A stretch of 62,502 nt of DNA from Amoebophrya sp. AT5.2 (taxonomy: Eukaryota > Sar > Dinophyceae > Syndiniales > Amoebophryaceae), in assembly GCA_005223375.1 (NCBI GenBank), contig RXOD01003805.1, forward strand, positions 1 through 62,502. Reading direction: 5' to 3'. The position numbers and the translations under genes are program-made. The number at the start of each line of letters is the position of its first letter. Positions within the stretch are counted from its first letter, which is position 1. Below are positions 22,201-31,371 of this stretch, in pieces. The notes under the pieces are model-generated. The model was not told the origin of the DNA and searched no databases. It saw only the letters and a list, made by a program, of their open reading frames with translations.

Positions 22201-25200
22201 GGCCGCAAGCTGAGGCGATCGTAGCTCTTTGCATACGCATACGGCCAGCGTCATCTTCAAGGAGACACCGCCCAAGGCGGAAACTGCCGGACGCGCGCGC
22301 GCAGGTTTGGTGGGACCCGAAAGCGCGAAGTAGTGCAGTCGGGACATGAGCCGAACCAATCAGCATGGAGCTGCCAAGATCGGCGCCGTCAGCACGGTGC
22401 TACCGCGCCCATCGCAAGTCTTCCTCATTTCGCGGAAACCGGCCATCTTGGGGGCCGGGTCATCATCGTTGTAACCCGCCACCATCGTATACCTAGCTCG
22501 TGTCAGGCTTTGCATGTAGTCGCTCTCCTCCTTGGCGCCGGCCGAAGAGTTGGAGATCGTGAAGATGCGCCGCAGTGCTCCGGCTTCGTCCTGAGTATGC
22601 AGCACAGCTTGCGCCTCGCGATCATCTGGCTAGATCTTCGCGCGTGCCTTGTTTTCGCCAGCGACCTCCAGGGTGTGTCTCGCTACATCAAGGCCGTAGG
22701 GCTACGGACTCCCGTCACCGTGTGACTCGAGTTGTAGCGCATTCGCTCCCTCGTGAATGTCGTCGCAACTATACCGCGAGGAGGTTGGTCGCGGAATTCA
22801 GCGCGTTGACATTCTGCAGCTGCGTGAGTGCGAAGGGCGTCCGCGTGCAGAAATCAAGCAAATGCGAGCTATCGGACTCTGTGCCAGTGAGTTGCTTACA
22901 CACCGAGCGCGGACTCTGCACAAGGTTCACGCTGGCCGCAATGTCTAACATGTGTCCTGATCGCAGTGCTGTTCCCTCAACTTTCATCAAGATGCGCGCT
23001 GCAGCGTGTTTGGGGTCGGAAAACTTCACGAAGCGCCGCACCCCCCCGATGAAGATGGTCACGGAGTTAGCGCCTTGACTCTTGGCGGGGGCATCGGTTC
23101 CGCTCTCGTCTAGAACCGCGGCGAGGCAGCGATCCAGCAGCGCGACGGGTTTTTCTCCCCGCCGCGGCCGCCCGGGAAATTGCCTGCGCAAAAACAGGCA
23201 TGGAGACGCAGGATTCTTCTCCTTGCCGGACGCTTACCACATTTGCACCAAGCGCGTAGGTGGGCGCGTCCATTCGCATCACGTCCGCGACTGAAGCGCC
23301 TGGAGCTCCATAAGCCCCGGGGAGCGCAACAGTCTCAGGCGTAGCGTCTCCCTTCAGCTCGGTCGAAACATCGGCGGAGCCCTGCGACTTCAGCGCATCC
23401 CTCAAGGAAGCGCTGACTGTTTTGAGGCTGCGTCCAAGGGATGACGCATCGGCGGAATGCAGCACGTTTTAGAGTGGCGGAGCTGGGAGAGCCTTTCAAC
23501 TTCCTCCGCGGTTTCCTTCTGCTGTTGTTCACGTAGCTTCGTCATCTCCTTCTTTTTCGCGTGCAGGCGCTCCTGCTTGCGCTGCGCTTCTTTCCAGCGG
23601 GACTCAGAGTCCAGCTCCACCCATCTCGTCCAGCGCTGGAGAAACGTTGTTGCAGGGCGTTCGATGTTCAGCTCTTGGGTGTCCATCAGCACTTCGCCAC
23701 AAATCTGCACAGCGTCCCCATGCGTCGTCGCGTTCTTGCACGTCATGAACTTCCCGAGCCAGTCGTCCCTCTGCTGACGATTCAGCAGGGGGAAGCGACG
23801 CGCTCTTCTGCACCCGACGCGATTTCGTGATCCGCAAGGCTGAACAGTGCGGAGCGGTCGCTTGCGAAGGAGCCCGCTTCAGCTTCCAACTTAACAGCGA
23901 ACCGCAACCGGCTGGAAAGAGGCGCAGTTCGAGGCGGGCAAGCGAGGGAGTAGGCACCGACCTCCCATACGTTGAGAGCTTCCGTGACGATGGAGGTCTC
24001 AGCACCGGCCTGGCGAGCGAGTAGCCGAGTGCGCGCCACCTGGCGCGGTCTTTTCTTTTCCCCTTCCCTTAGCGACGGACGAGAGGGGAGAAAACAGCAT
24101 CGCGGTGCCGATCGTACGACTGTGGATCTCAAGGCGCGCTTTTGTCGCCATTGCTAGCGCTACCGTTCTCCTTGTCTTCGCCAGACCGCGGCGAAGCTGC
24201 TCGGCCGCAGCACCTCCGGGGAAGTTCTTCAAGCGGTCGGGCCAATTCGTTGCGTGTAGCATCAGGCCCAGTGAGTTGATGGCCGCACTGATGGCCATCC
24301 TTACCCTCTGGCGCGGCCATGGTCGTGCGCGGCTGTGCCTGTGGCGCGAACTGTGTGAAAGGCGTGCGCGGCTTCCACCGTGGAGGGCCCGCCGGCTGCA
24401 GCGAGCTGGTCGCGATATCTTCGACCACTTGGACTTGCGAGAGGCGGGGGCCCCCCACTTTCGGCCTCGCCAGGGAAAGCATTCGCCTTGTTGCCCTCTT
24501 CGTCCCTCTAAACTCTGCGCCCCCGACATCACGCGCCCCCAGCTTCGCCGGTGCGATTTCGCTGCTGTGCCCGTTACGCCGATACTTAGCGAGGTCGCCC
24601 GCCATTCCAAGACGCTGCCCCTTTCTGGAAACGGCCTCGAGTCTGTAGCACGAAAAAACTGGCGGACTGCTACGGCTGAGGGGGTTCGTGAGAGCTGAGA
24701 CAGCGGGGCGGTTGAGGGGGTTCATGACACGGCTCGCGACACGGCGCGCGACATGTTCCGGAGTGACCGCGAGCCTTTCCAAAAATAAAATCCGCAGCGC
24801 GTGGGCCGTGCGGCGTACCCCGCCAGTATTCGCCGAGGAAGTGGCCCGCGGCGTCGTCCGAGTGCGCCACTCGATGCGCAAACCCGCCGCAGCCAGGGCC
24901 AGGCTTCTCAAATGTTGCGCAGCCGAAGTCGAACCCCGCGACTCCTTACGCGCCCCCGCCTCCCCGCGCGCTTCACGCGTGGCGCTGCTTGCTTGTCTCC
25001 GCGGCGGAGGGGATCGATGCGCCCAGCACCCCCCGGCAAAGTTTCGCGCAGCACCTTCCGGGAAGTTAGCACCCCCCGGCAAAGTTTCGCGCAGCACCTT
25101 CCGGGAAGTTCTTCAAGCGAGCCAAACACTTGCAGCGTCAGGCCCAGCCGGCTGATGCCTTGGCTCTCGTCGGCGGCGTGGTCCTTGGTTGCGGCTTCGG

Positions 25201-28200
25201 GCAGGGCTTGCGATTTTCTTGGTTGTCCCCCGCAAACTTGGCCTGCAATCCGTGGAGCAGTATGCTGCGGATCATGATCCGAATCAACCCACCGCGTCGC
25301 GCGTTGGTGATGCCCCCGATGCCACTTTGCCTGGAACGCAGCGCCCAGCAAGCCTTCCAGGCCTTCCTGACTTTCTCGCGAAGGTCAACCTCAGCACTTC
25401 TCGTCGGTGGCGTGGTCCTTCCCGCCGGTGGCGGCGGCGCGCGGCCTTTTTCTTGCGCCTCGCGTCGCCCACTGGGACCGAAGGCAGTGGCCGCCTGTGC
25501 TCGTGCGTGGCCGTGGCGGGGTCCGTGCGGAAGGCTTTCACGGCCTCCACCCTGGAGGGCCAGCGGGTCGCGATATCTTCGAAAACTTGAGAGAGAAAGC
25601 GGGCCCCCCACGTTCGCCAGGGTCTTCATATTTCAGACCAGGGCCAGGCGACTCCTTCTGCTTTCCTTTCCTTCCGCGCCGGGTTTTAGTTTAATGAGTT
25701 ACCAGCGCAGCGGCCGCCCGAACCCCAGGCCGATCGAATTCGATGCACTTTATCACCCCAGGACACGTGGCACCCGATCCCGAAGGAGTACTTCGAGCGC
25801 CACGACTCCGCCATCCGCGTGCTCGGATGCACCCAGACGGATTCCCTCACGTGGTCCCTCGATGGGCGCGACCTCGTCTGCGTGTGGCAGTATTCCGAGA
25901 AGCAGCGCACTGGCTTCGGCAGTTTTCGGCCTCTCGCTGCGTGGCGGTTGAACCTCGAGGACTACGTGCTCAACCTCCCGAAGACTAGCGTCAGTGAGTC
26001 TGGCACCGACGACGAAAGAGACTTCCATCGCGGTGCCCACACGGCTGCACCTGCGAACGCATCCAAGAACGAAAGCCAACCCCCCAACCTACACGTGAAC
26101 TTTGCCCCCGACGAAACCAACGACGACGACGAGATCGTAAACGAGCACTTCTTGTATCCGTTTTACTTTGAGCAGGACCATTTGTACTTCCCCGGCGCGA
26201 ACAACGCTGTGTATCGTGTTTCGGCCAGCTCTTTCTCGAAACGCCGCATCGCAGTCCTCGGGGACAAGGCTGCGGGGGAGGATCATGCCCATAATTTCGG
26301 CGGCGGCGGGCGCGGGGACCGCAAGAAGTCCGTGAATTTCGATGTAAGCGGAGGCGGAGACGGGGGGAACAACTCCTCTGACGACGACGAAGACCGACAC
26401 AGACCTGGGAGAACACGAAACGACGCGGAACAAGCTGGGGATAGATTAGTCGAGCAGCCGCTGGGGGACTGCGTCGAGGAGCACCTGTACGGGGTAAAAG
26501 TGCCACTGCTCCACACCTTCCCGGGGTACGGAAAGAAGACAACTGCAACGGAAGACATTCTGAGCACTTCCACCGCAGCAGCACCGTCCTCGTCGTCCTC
26601 ACGGTCACAAGTGGTGGACTTCGCGTTCTTCGGCAAGACCGCCGCGTGTCTCTACCGCATCAAGAAGAACGTGTTTCGCTGCTTCGTCTTCTCGGCCGAG
26701 ACGGAGCTCCCGCCCGCCAGAAAGCAAGACGCCGCCTTCTCCACGTCGGGTGGCCGGAAGACGGCACACAGCCCGGCCAAACTAGCGCTGTCGCCGCTCC
26801 TGCCCCCGGCGCCGACATCGGGAGGCGGGGCCGGATCCGCGAAAGCAGGATCGCCGGCGTCCACGCCGACGAACCGGCGCGGCAGCGGATTCTTCGGGTC
26901 GATGATGAACACGATCACTTCGCCCGTGACAGCGGTTGCACAGGGCGTTTCGTCCGCCGCGCAGGGCGTCACGTCGGTTGGTGGAGCCGTGACCGGCGGG
27001 ATCACCGGGGCGCTGACCACCGCGACGAGGCCCGCCACGCGCGGCTCCGAGGGGTCCTCCCGTGCGGGTGGTCTCCAGGGGGACAACGCGAGCAGACTGG
27101 CGTCGAAAGCCTCGGCGCCGCTCCAGTTCACGGCGCTACCGCCGTTGGGAACGCGGAGTCACAAACTCCTAGTGGAGGGGGTGTCCGATCCGGACACAGA
27201 CGAGGAAGAAGAGCTGAGCTACTTCACCGCGGCCGGTGCGGCGGGGGACTTTATTGCGGGAAATGTTGGGCTGCCCGGGGAGAAAAGAAGAAGCGGAAGC
27301 GATGCGGAGGACTCGTCAGACGAGGAGGTCGGAGGTGGAAATGAGAGCGGCGAAGAACGGAACGAAAGAACCGCGAATACTGCCGAAGCCGGGGGGAATC
27401 GAAATCAGGCAAGAGCTGCAAATGCCGTACTAGGCGCGCCAACGGAAGGGGAAGGCGAAGGGCCACAAGCTCCGACCACTGCAGCGGTTGATGCGGGCTC
27501 AGCGAGCGCCACCGATTCTGTAGCCGCGTCATCGAACAAAGAAACTCTTGCTTCGTCCAAGCTTCAAACCAGTGCCTCCTCGCGCTCCAACCTCGCGCCT
27601 ATTCCTGAGGAGGACGCAGGTTCGCCCGCCGGCGGTGGCGCAGGAGCTGCGGCTGCTGCAGTTCCGAACATCAGTCTGCTGGGTCGCCATCAAAACGAAC
27701 ACCCTCCGGAAACTACAGCCGTCCGCGCCACCGCCGCAGCAGTGTCCCGTCCGTTCACGTCGACGAAGAACCAGCGGCGGGGGCGGGTGAAGCGGCGGCG
27801 CGGCCCCGCGCCCGAGGCGATTCCCTCTCTCCCCAAGCTAAAGTTCGAGTTGCCGCACAAGGACCTCCTCGACGCGTTCCACGAACACAACGTGGGCAGC
27901 AACGTGGACTCCCAGCCACGAGTGGCGGTGGCGGCGAAGCACTACGTGTGGATTGTGGACGAGGTCTTCATCTACTGCTTTTCCGGCAAGACGGGGCAAA
28001 TGCTGTTGCAGTACCGGCACGGCATCCTGGATCCAGAGCTGGCGAAAGTGCCGAACGTGGCCGAACAGAACGAGGACGACGACAACGGGCTGCTCCCGAA
28101 CATCGTCAACGTGCAAATCGTGAACGTCCTCTCGAAGACGCGGCAGGTGCTGCTGGTGGCCACGAACCACGTCGTGAAGGGCTACTGGGTTCCGAAGGGG

Positions 28201-28203
28201 TGA
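13272..28203 (+). CDS. Giant low-complexity protein with beta-propeller-like C-terminus
   Basis: 2,271 residues in three exons: 13272-13485, 13668-17827 and 25762-28203. Introns are 182 nt (phase 1) and 7,934 nt (phase 0), both GT-AG. The frame running past 17827 to a stop at 18412 changes character at the donor, whereas YEAEQ joined to DTWHPIPKEYFERH restores a coherent protein. N-terminal coiled coil about 1-110; then an Ala/Ser/Lys/Pro-rich region with many SPK and KAK motifs (about 120-640); a folded alpha-helical block near 15540-16070; then repeated short beta patterns from about 16900 onward (LVLVLCTEKG, GSTVICLEGETGMAILC, NETALVGLADGSLVKL, DGRDLVCVWQYS, YVWIVDEVFIYCFSGKTGQ, RQVLLVATNHVVKGYW). 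These resemble blades of a WD40-type propeller split by acidic inserts. Probably a scaffold; family not recognised. Confidence 0.75.
13486..13667 (+). other. Intron (GT-AG, 182 nt)
   Basis: The donor GTGGAG at 13486 (phase 1) and acceptor AACAG at 13667 restore one frame (AAVI-TDAEVQILVDHV). The stronger-looking GTGAGT at 13482 would break the frame with this acceptor. Confidence 0.55.
17947..20332 (-). pseudogene. Degenerate minus-strand coding remnants
   Basis: Several protein-like segments read on the minus strand, in different frames: 17947-18453, 18635-19120, 19236-19589 and 19667-20332. The last contains ELEAFSDTNWARHSGAVKL, faintly reminiscent of the DxDWA motif of copia-type RNase H, but the resemblance is weak. 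Frames change and stops intervene with no obvious splice signals, so this looks like decayed coding DNA. Family not recognised. Confidence 0.3.
20408..22366 (-). pseudogene. Broken multi-pass membrane protein (transporter-like)
   Basis: Read on the minus strand, at least eight hydrophobic segments follow one another. They include LLGWVFASFAMKIVGAS, AGPVLVTLFAYFFEGV, TLLTEFIAAVLLV, VFFAGEVLTFFALIAM, GTPCIFFVLQVALVMYS, TCLGVMVIARPIGVALAVVLAFFWG and QAIMIGVACLFGAASLMQFF. They lie in several frames: the 357-codon frame 20408-21481, a 66-codon frame 21259-21459 and a 291-codon frame 21491-22366. An in-frame stop follows AAVLLV, and a frame change occurs near 21260. The charged loop (LEETGDKQAEAKIFDRAQLEKDG, near 21610-21710) is in yet another frame. 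Overall shape resembles a 10-12-helix carrier such as MFS, but no signature motif is visible. Dense frameshifts argue for a pseudogene; unrecognised small introns are the alternative. Confidence 0.5.
22360..23746 (-). pseudogene. Degenerate minus-strand coding remnants, coiled-coil type
   Basis: Minus-strand frames 23402-23746 (Glu/Lys/Gln-rich coiled coil, KKKEMTKLREQQQKETAEE), 23067-23465, 22769-23191 (includes VTIFIGGVRRFVKFSDPKH) and 22360-22605 read as protein-like segments in different frames. They precede the broken membrane protein on the same strand, so they may be its 5' exons or a second dead gene. No family recognised. Confidence 0.3.
24105..25650. repeat. Diverged duplicated block inside the giant intron
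   Basis: Segments near 24205-24480 and 25090-25610 share matching strings in the same order: a CCGGGGAAGTTCTTCAAGCG-like string followed by GCATCAGGCCCAG or GCGTCAGGCCCAG; a TCCACCGTGGAGGGCC-like string; GGTCGCGATATCTTCGA; and GGGGGCCCCCCAC or GCGGGCCCCCCAC. This is an old segmental duplication, now well diverged. Confidence 0.6.
25025..25110. repeat. Perfect 43-nt tandem duplication
   Basis: Two adjacent identical 43-nt copies, 25025-25067 and 25068-25110. Each is built from two related half-units (AGCACC...CGGCAAAGTT and AGCACCTTCCGGGAAGTT). A further half-unit relative lies near 24208. Confidence 0.9.
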
Positions 28204-29384
28204 CGGTCGATCTTTGGTGCGACCGACGATAGAGAGGCGACGTTGAAGTGGTGAATGTCGGCTGTGGAGGTGGGTTGTTCGGGTTTAAGAAAGTAGGCAC
28301 GCAAGCGGGCCCGGCCCCGGCGCCGGCCCCGGCACAGCCGCAAGAGGCTCGTCAGGAAACACGGCCGCCCACTTGATGTGAGAACCTCCTCCTGAGCCTG
28401 CTCAACCTTGTGACAGACTTCTTCACAACCGACTCCATAGATAAGGAACCAGAGGAGCGAAATAATCTTCGAGATCGCTCCGCAGAATGGCTCGGGTACA
28501 ACGGCGGGAAGATGAATTGAAGCGCGGCAATACTGATGGTGCTTTATGGTGCGCCCCGTTTGCCGCACCGGAGGATGCAGCGCACGTATTAAGGGTAATA
28601 AAGATGTTAATGTTTGGTCTAAGTATCAGAATGATCGGAAAAATCATGCTGCAAGCAGGAGCAACTGACTAATTGACGAGTCGTCGGCCTGCGGCTGCGA
28701 CCTTCGCCGTGTCTGTGTTTGAGCTTGTCGTGCAGTTACACGCTACATGTTCCGCGTGAACAAAGTTGCAGGGCTACGAAAGCGGCGCCCTTCCTCTGCC
28801 CCTGTGGAAGTTTCTCTAGTACAGGAGCAATGGAAAGTTGTAGAGCTGGTTTCGTGGTTGGCATGCATGATTGATGTATCAATCTAAATCTATCCGCTTC
28901 AGGACAAGGATCGACTATTTCGATGTCAGCAATTGAATTGTCAGGCGGATCGTCCAGGAGGACCCCTTTCGCTCTGGTGATCCCTCAATTGGAATTGCCT
29001 CGTCTGATCGCCAATGAATTATCAATGTCAAAGAACTCAAACAAGTTGCCAGATGAAGGACAGCGTGAAGATGCATCTAGTTCTAGTAGTGGGCTAAACA
29101 CCATCACTAACACCTACTGCTGCTCGTCTTCAACCTCATTTATCGTTTTCATTCAGATTATTTAGCTGAATACTCATTCGTTTCTTTTGGATTACCTTTC
29201 TCACTCACTGTGGTTACCCCACGCACTACGATTGAATTGAGCAGCGGAGCGAGCTCAACAAGAGGAAGAGCCGACCAAAAATCTAAAGATTGAATTTGGT
29301 AGGTTACCTAATCGTAAAACTACCACCAAGACCAAACAAGAAACAAGAAAGGCACGGGTCTCTCCGTCTGCTTCAACAAGAAGC
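28204..29384. other. Intergenic spacer
   Basis: About 1.2 kb. A GC-rich CCGGCCCCGGC stretch near 28310-28335 is followed by AT-richer DNA. An 80-codon ATG frame at 28923-29165 (Ser-rich, no motif) is not convincing. Nothing else seen. Confidence 0.45.
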
Positions 29385-30644
29385 ATGTCCGGCTCTACTC
29401 CGGGTGGTCTGCCGGGCGGCAGTTGTCCGTCTCCTGGCGCCGGGGGGATGGACGCGACTCGGCGTCGGCGGTATCAGGCCTACCTTGACTGCGCGCGGGA
29501 GGTGGAGGCCGCGAACCTCCCGCGGGTCGGGTTTTACTGCCGCTACTACGTCGTGGAGCGGCTTTTCGGCGAACTGCGCGAGCTGAAAAGTTCACCACAA
29601 GGACAACCCGCTCCGAACAAGACTGAGAGAGAGGCGTGCGAGACTTTTCTCCGGGAGTTGCTCACGGTGCTGGAAAGGACGAAGGAGCAGCACGCGCAAG
29701 ACGAGTGGCCACTCGGCGGGCAAGAGCATCGGTCGAGGGACTTCCAATACTGTCGAAACTTTGCGCTGCAGGTCTTCGCAAAAGCCGACGAAAGCGACCG
29801 GGCGACATGCAGCTCCACCGGAGGTGGAGGATCAGCTGGCGACCACTCCTGCGTCGGAGAGCTTATACCCGCAGCGGACGCCCAGGTGCACCGCGCCAAC
29901 GCGGTGAAGTTTTTCAAGGCAGTGAAGTTTTTTGACGTCTTGGAGCAGTTTGGCCTAGGGCTTGACGGGGCGGTGGACGCTGAGCTTGTTGCTGCCAAGG
30001 CAGGAGCAGCAGATCCTGAGGCCCGTGCCGCGCTGGATCGTTCCGTGGATGTGAAGCGCGAGTACGCAAAATTCCGCGCCGCGCACTTGAACGACTGCGT
30101 GAAGAAGGGAGTGCGGCCGATCGCGCCGGATCCCGTGGACGATCGTGAAGCTGAAGATGCTTCTGAGGATGAGGAATGCGGTGGTCGTCCTCGTGGTGGC
30201 GCTGATATAAAAATTGACGGGGACCGCGACGACGTCGAGCTCGAGCTGCCTACAGCTACCGTAGCCGCAGGGACAGGTGGTCGTGTAGCAGCTGCTCCTG
30301 CTCCAACTGCAGAAGATGAGCTTGAGATTTCTCTTATAGTACCTGGAGTGGTGCTGTTGGGGAACGGAAAAACAGTGACCACGACACCAGGCGGTAAAAA
30401 TCTCTCCGCACCAACTGCTGTCGAGGTGGCTGAAGAACCAGGCCCCGAGATGAAGGAGGAGCACCAGGTCGTGCCCCAAACTTTGGCTACCGAGCCTCGT
30501 GGTCGCGTGTCGACAGCGTCCTCGTTCGAGCGCAAAGCGCAGTGCCAGAAGAACATCAAAACTGCGCTGCAGTGCCTGGACTACGACGACCTCGAAAATG
30601 CAAAGACCCTCCTCCAAGCGGCAATTCGAACGTTGGAGGAGTGA
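29385..30644 (+). CDS. VTA1/LIP5 homologue, ESCRT-III/Vps4 cofactor
   Basis: 419 residues, single exon. The ATG at 29385 is the first good start after an AT-rich leader. The N-terminal MIT-type helical domain (about 25-200) shows the family pattern: a helix of YLDCAREVEAANLPRVGFYCRYYVVERLF, then FLRELLTVLERTK, then AQVHRANAVKFFKAVKFFDVLEQFG. The acidic, Ala/Thr-rich linker (about 245-370) is typical. The C-terminal helix pair (about 385-418; CQKNIKTALQCLDYDDLENAKTLL) matches the VSL domain that binds Vps4. Vta1 stimulates the Vps4 ATPase during ESCRT-III disassembly at endosomes, at cytokinesis and at membrane repair. It is somewhat longer than the usual 300-330 residues because of the linker. 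Confidence 0.85.
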   Translation: MSGSTPGGLPGGSCPSPGAGGMDATRRRRYQAYLDCAREVEAANLPRVGFYCRYYVVERLFGELRELKSSPQGQPAPNKTEREACETFLRELLTVLERTKEQHAQDEWPLGGQEHRSRDFQYCRNFALQVFAKADESDRATCSSTGGGGSAGDHSCVGELIPAADAQVHRANAVKFFKAVKFFDVLEQFGLGLDGAVDAELVAAKAGAADPEARAALDRSVDVKREYAKFRAAHLNDCVKKGVRPIAPDPVDDREAEDASEDEECGGRPRGGADIKIDGDRDDVELELPTATVAAGTGGRVAAAPAPTAEDELEISLIVPGVVLLGNGKTVTTTPGGKNLSAPTAVEVAEEPGPEMKEEHQVVPQTLATEPRGRVSTASSFERKAQCQKNIKTALQCLDYDDLENAKTLLQAAIRTLEE

Positions 30645-31371
30645 TGGAAATCGAGGAAATAGCGTTTTTTTTGTCCGTCGGCGATTCCGGGTTTCATTTT
30701 GTCGGCGATTCCGGATCTCCTCGTGACGTATGAAGAACAGACAAAATTGCGTTGAAGAGCTAGAAAAAGAGTCTGTCGATGAATTACTTAATTTCAATTT
30801 TTATTTTTTGTCTACAACGTCTTGTTCGCATCAACATTCATGATCTTCGTCATTTTTTCTTCCAGCATTGATTTTCAAGAATCAATCTATCAGTTGTCAC
30901 ATCGCGGTGATACGTATTCCCGCCCGTTCCCGAGGTGGAAGCGCGTGTGGTGGAACACAGCTCGTGCTCTTCGATTGATTGTCGACGTCTGAGCGCGAAA
31001 ACTGATCGGAAGAATACTAAATTAAGGACGACAAGGTGCCACATTGAAGGTGGAAAGCGAGAAGCGGCGAGTAGAACAAGAAGTAAAGTAAGAGGTTCGC
31101 TTTCGTCGTTCGTCGAGAGAGGTATAGACACGCCAGAAGATTGATGAATATCGCAGCGGCTGACACGGATGAGGCACGACGCTGAAGTTGAAGGTTCGGA
31201 ATGATAAGAATGGTTAGAAGTAGTTTTGTATGCAGCTGGGCGCGCTTATTTGTCTGGCAGGTTGTTCATAGTTAGCTCGCCCTCGCTCCTGGAGCAGTTA
31301 CTATGCTCCTGTTCTAGGACCACGACGAGGTAGGGCCTTTGTGTGGAAGTCGCTTTCTCGATTGGATACAT
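30645..31371. other. Intergenic spacer
   Basis: The segment after the VTA1 stop contains a short direct repeat, GGCGATTCCGG, at about 30680 and 30703. Otherwise AT-richer spacer with no gene seen. Confidence 0.45.

Larger units (their letters stand above)
17828..25761 (+). other. 7.9-kb intron containing decayed genes
   Basis: Donor CAG|GTGCGC and acceptor TATCACCCCAG|GAC, phase 0 on both sides. It is about 16 times longer than the next longest intron in the window. Inside, neither strand has an uninterrupted long gene, but the minus strand carries protein-like segments in changing frames, including a multi-pass membrane protein. The right third holds diverged duplications and a perfect tandem repeat. 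The base composition stays GC-rich. Either an insertion of foreign or duplicated DNA into an older small intron, or a nested gene cluster on the opposite strand that has died. Confidence 0.75.

Noticed and set aside
28923..29165. 80-codon ATG frame
   Set aside because: Short, no motif, low-complexity Ser/Thr, spacer-like composition.
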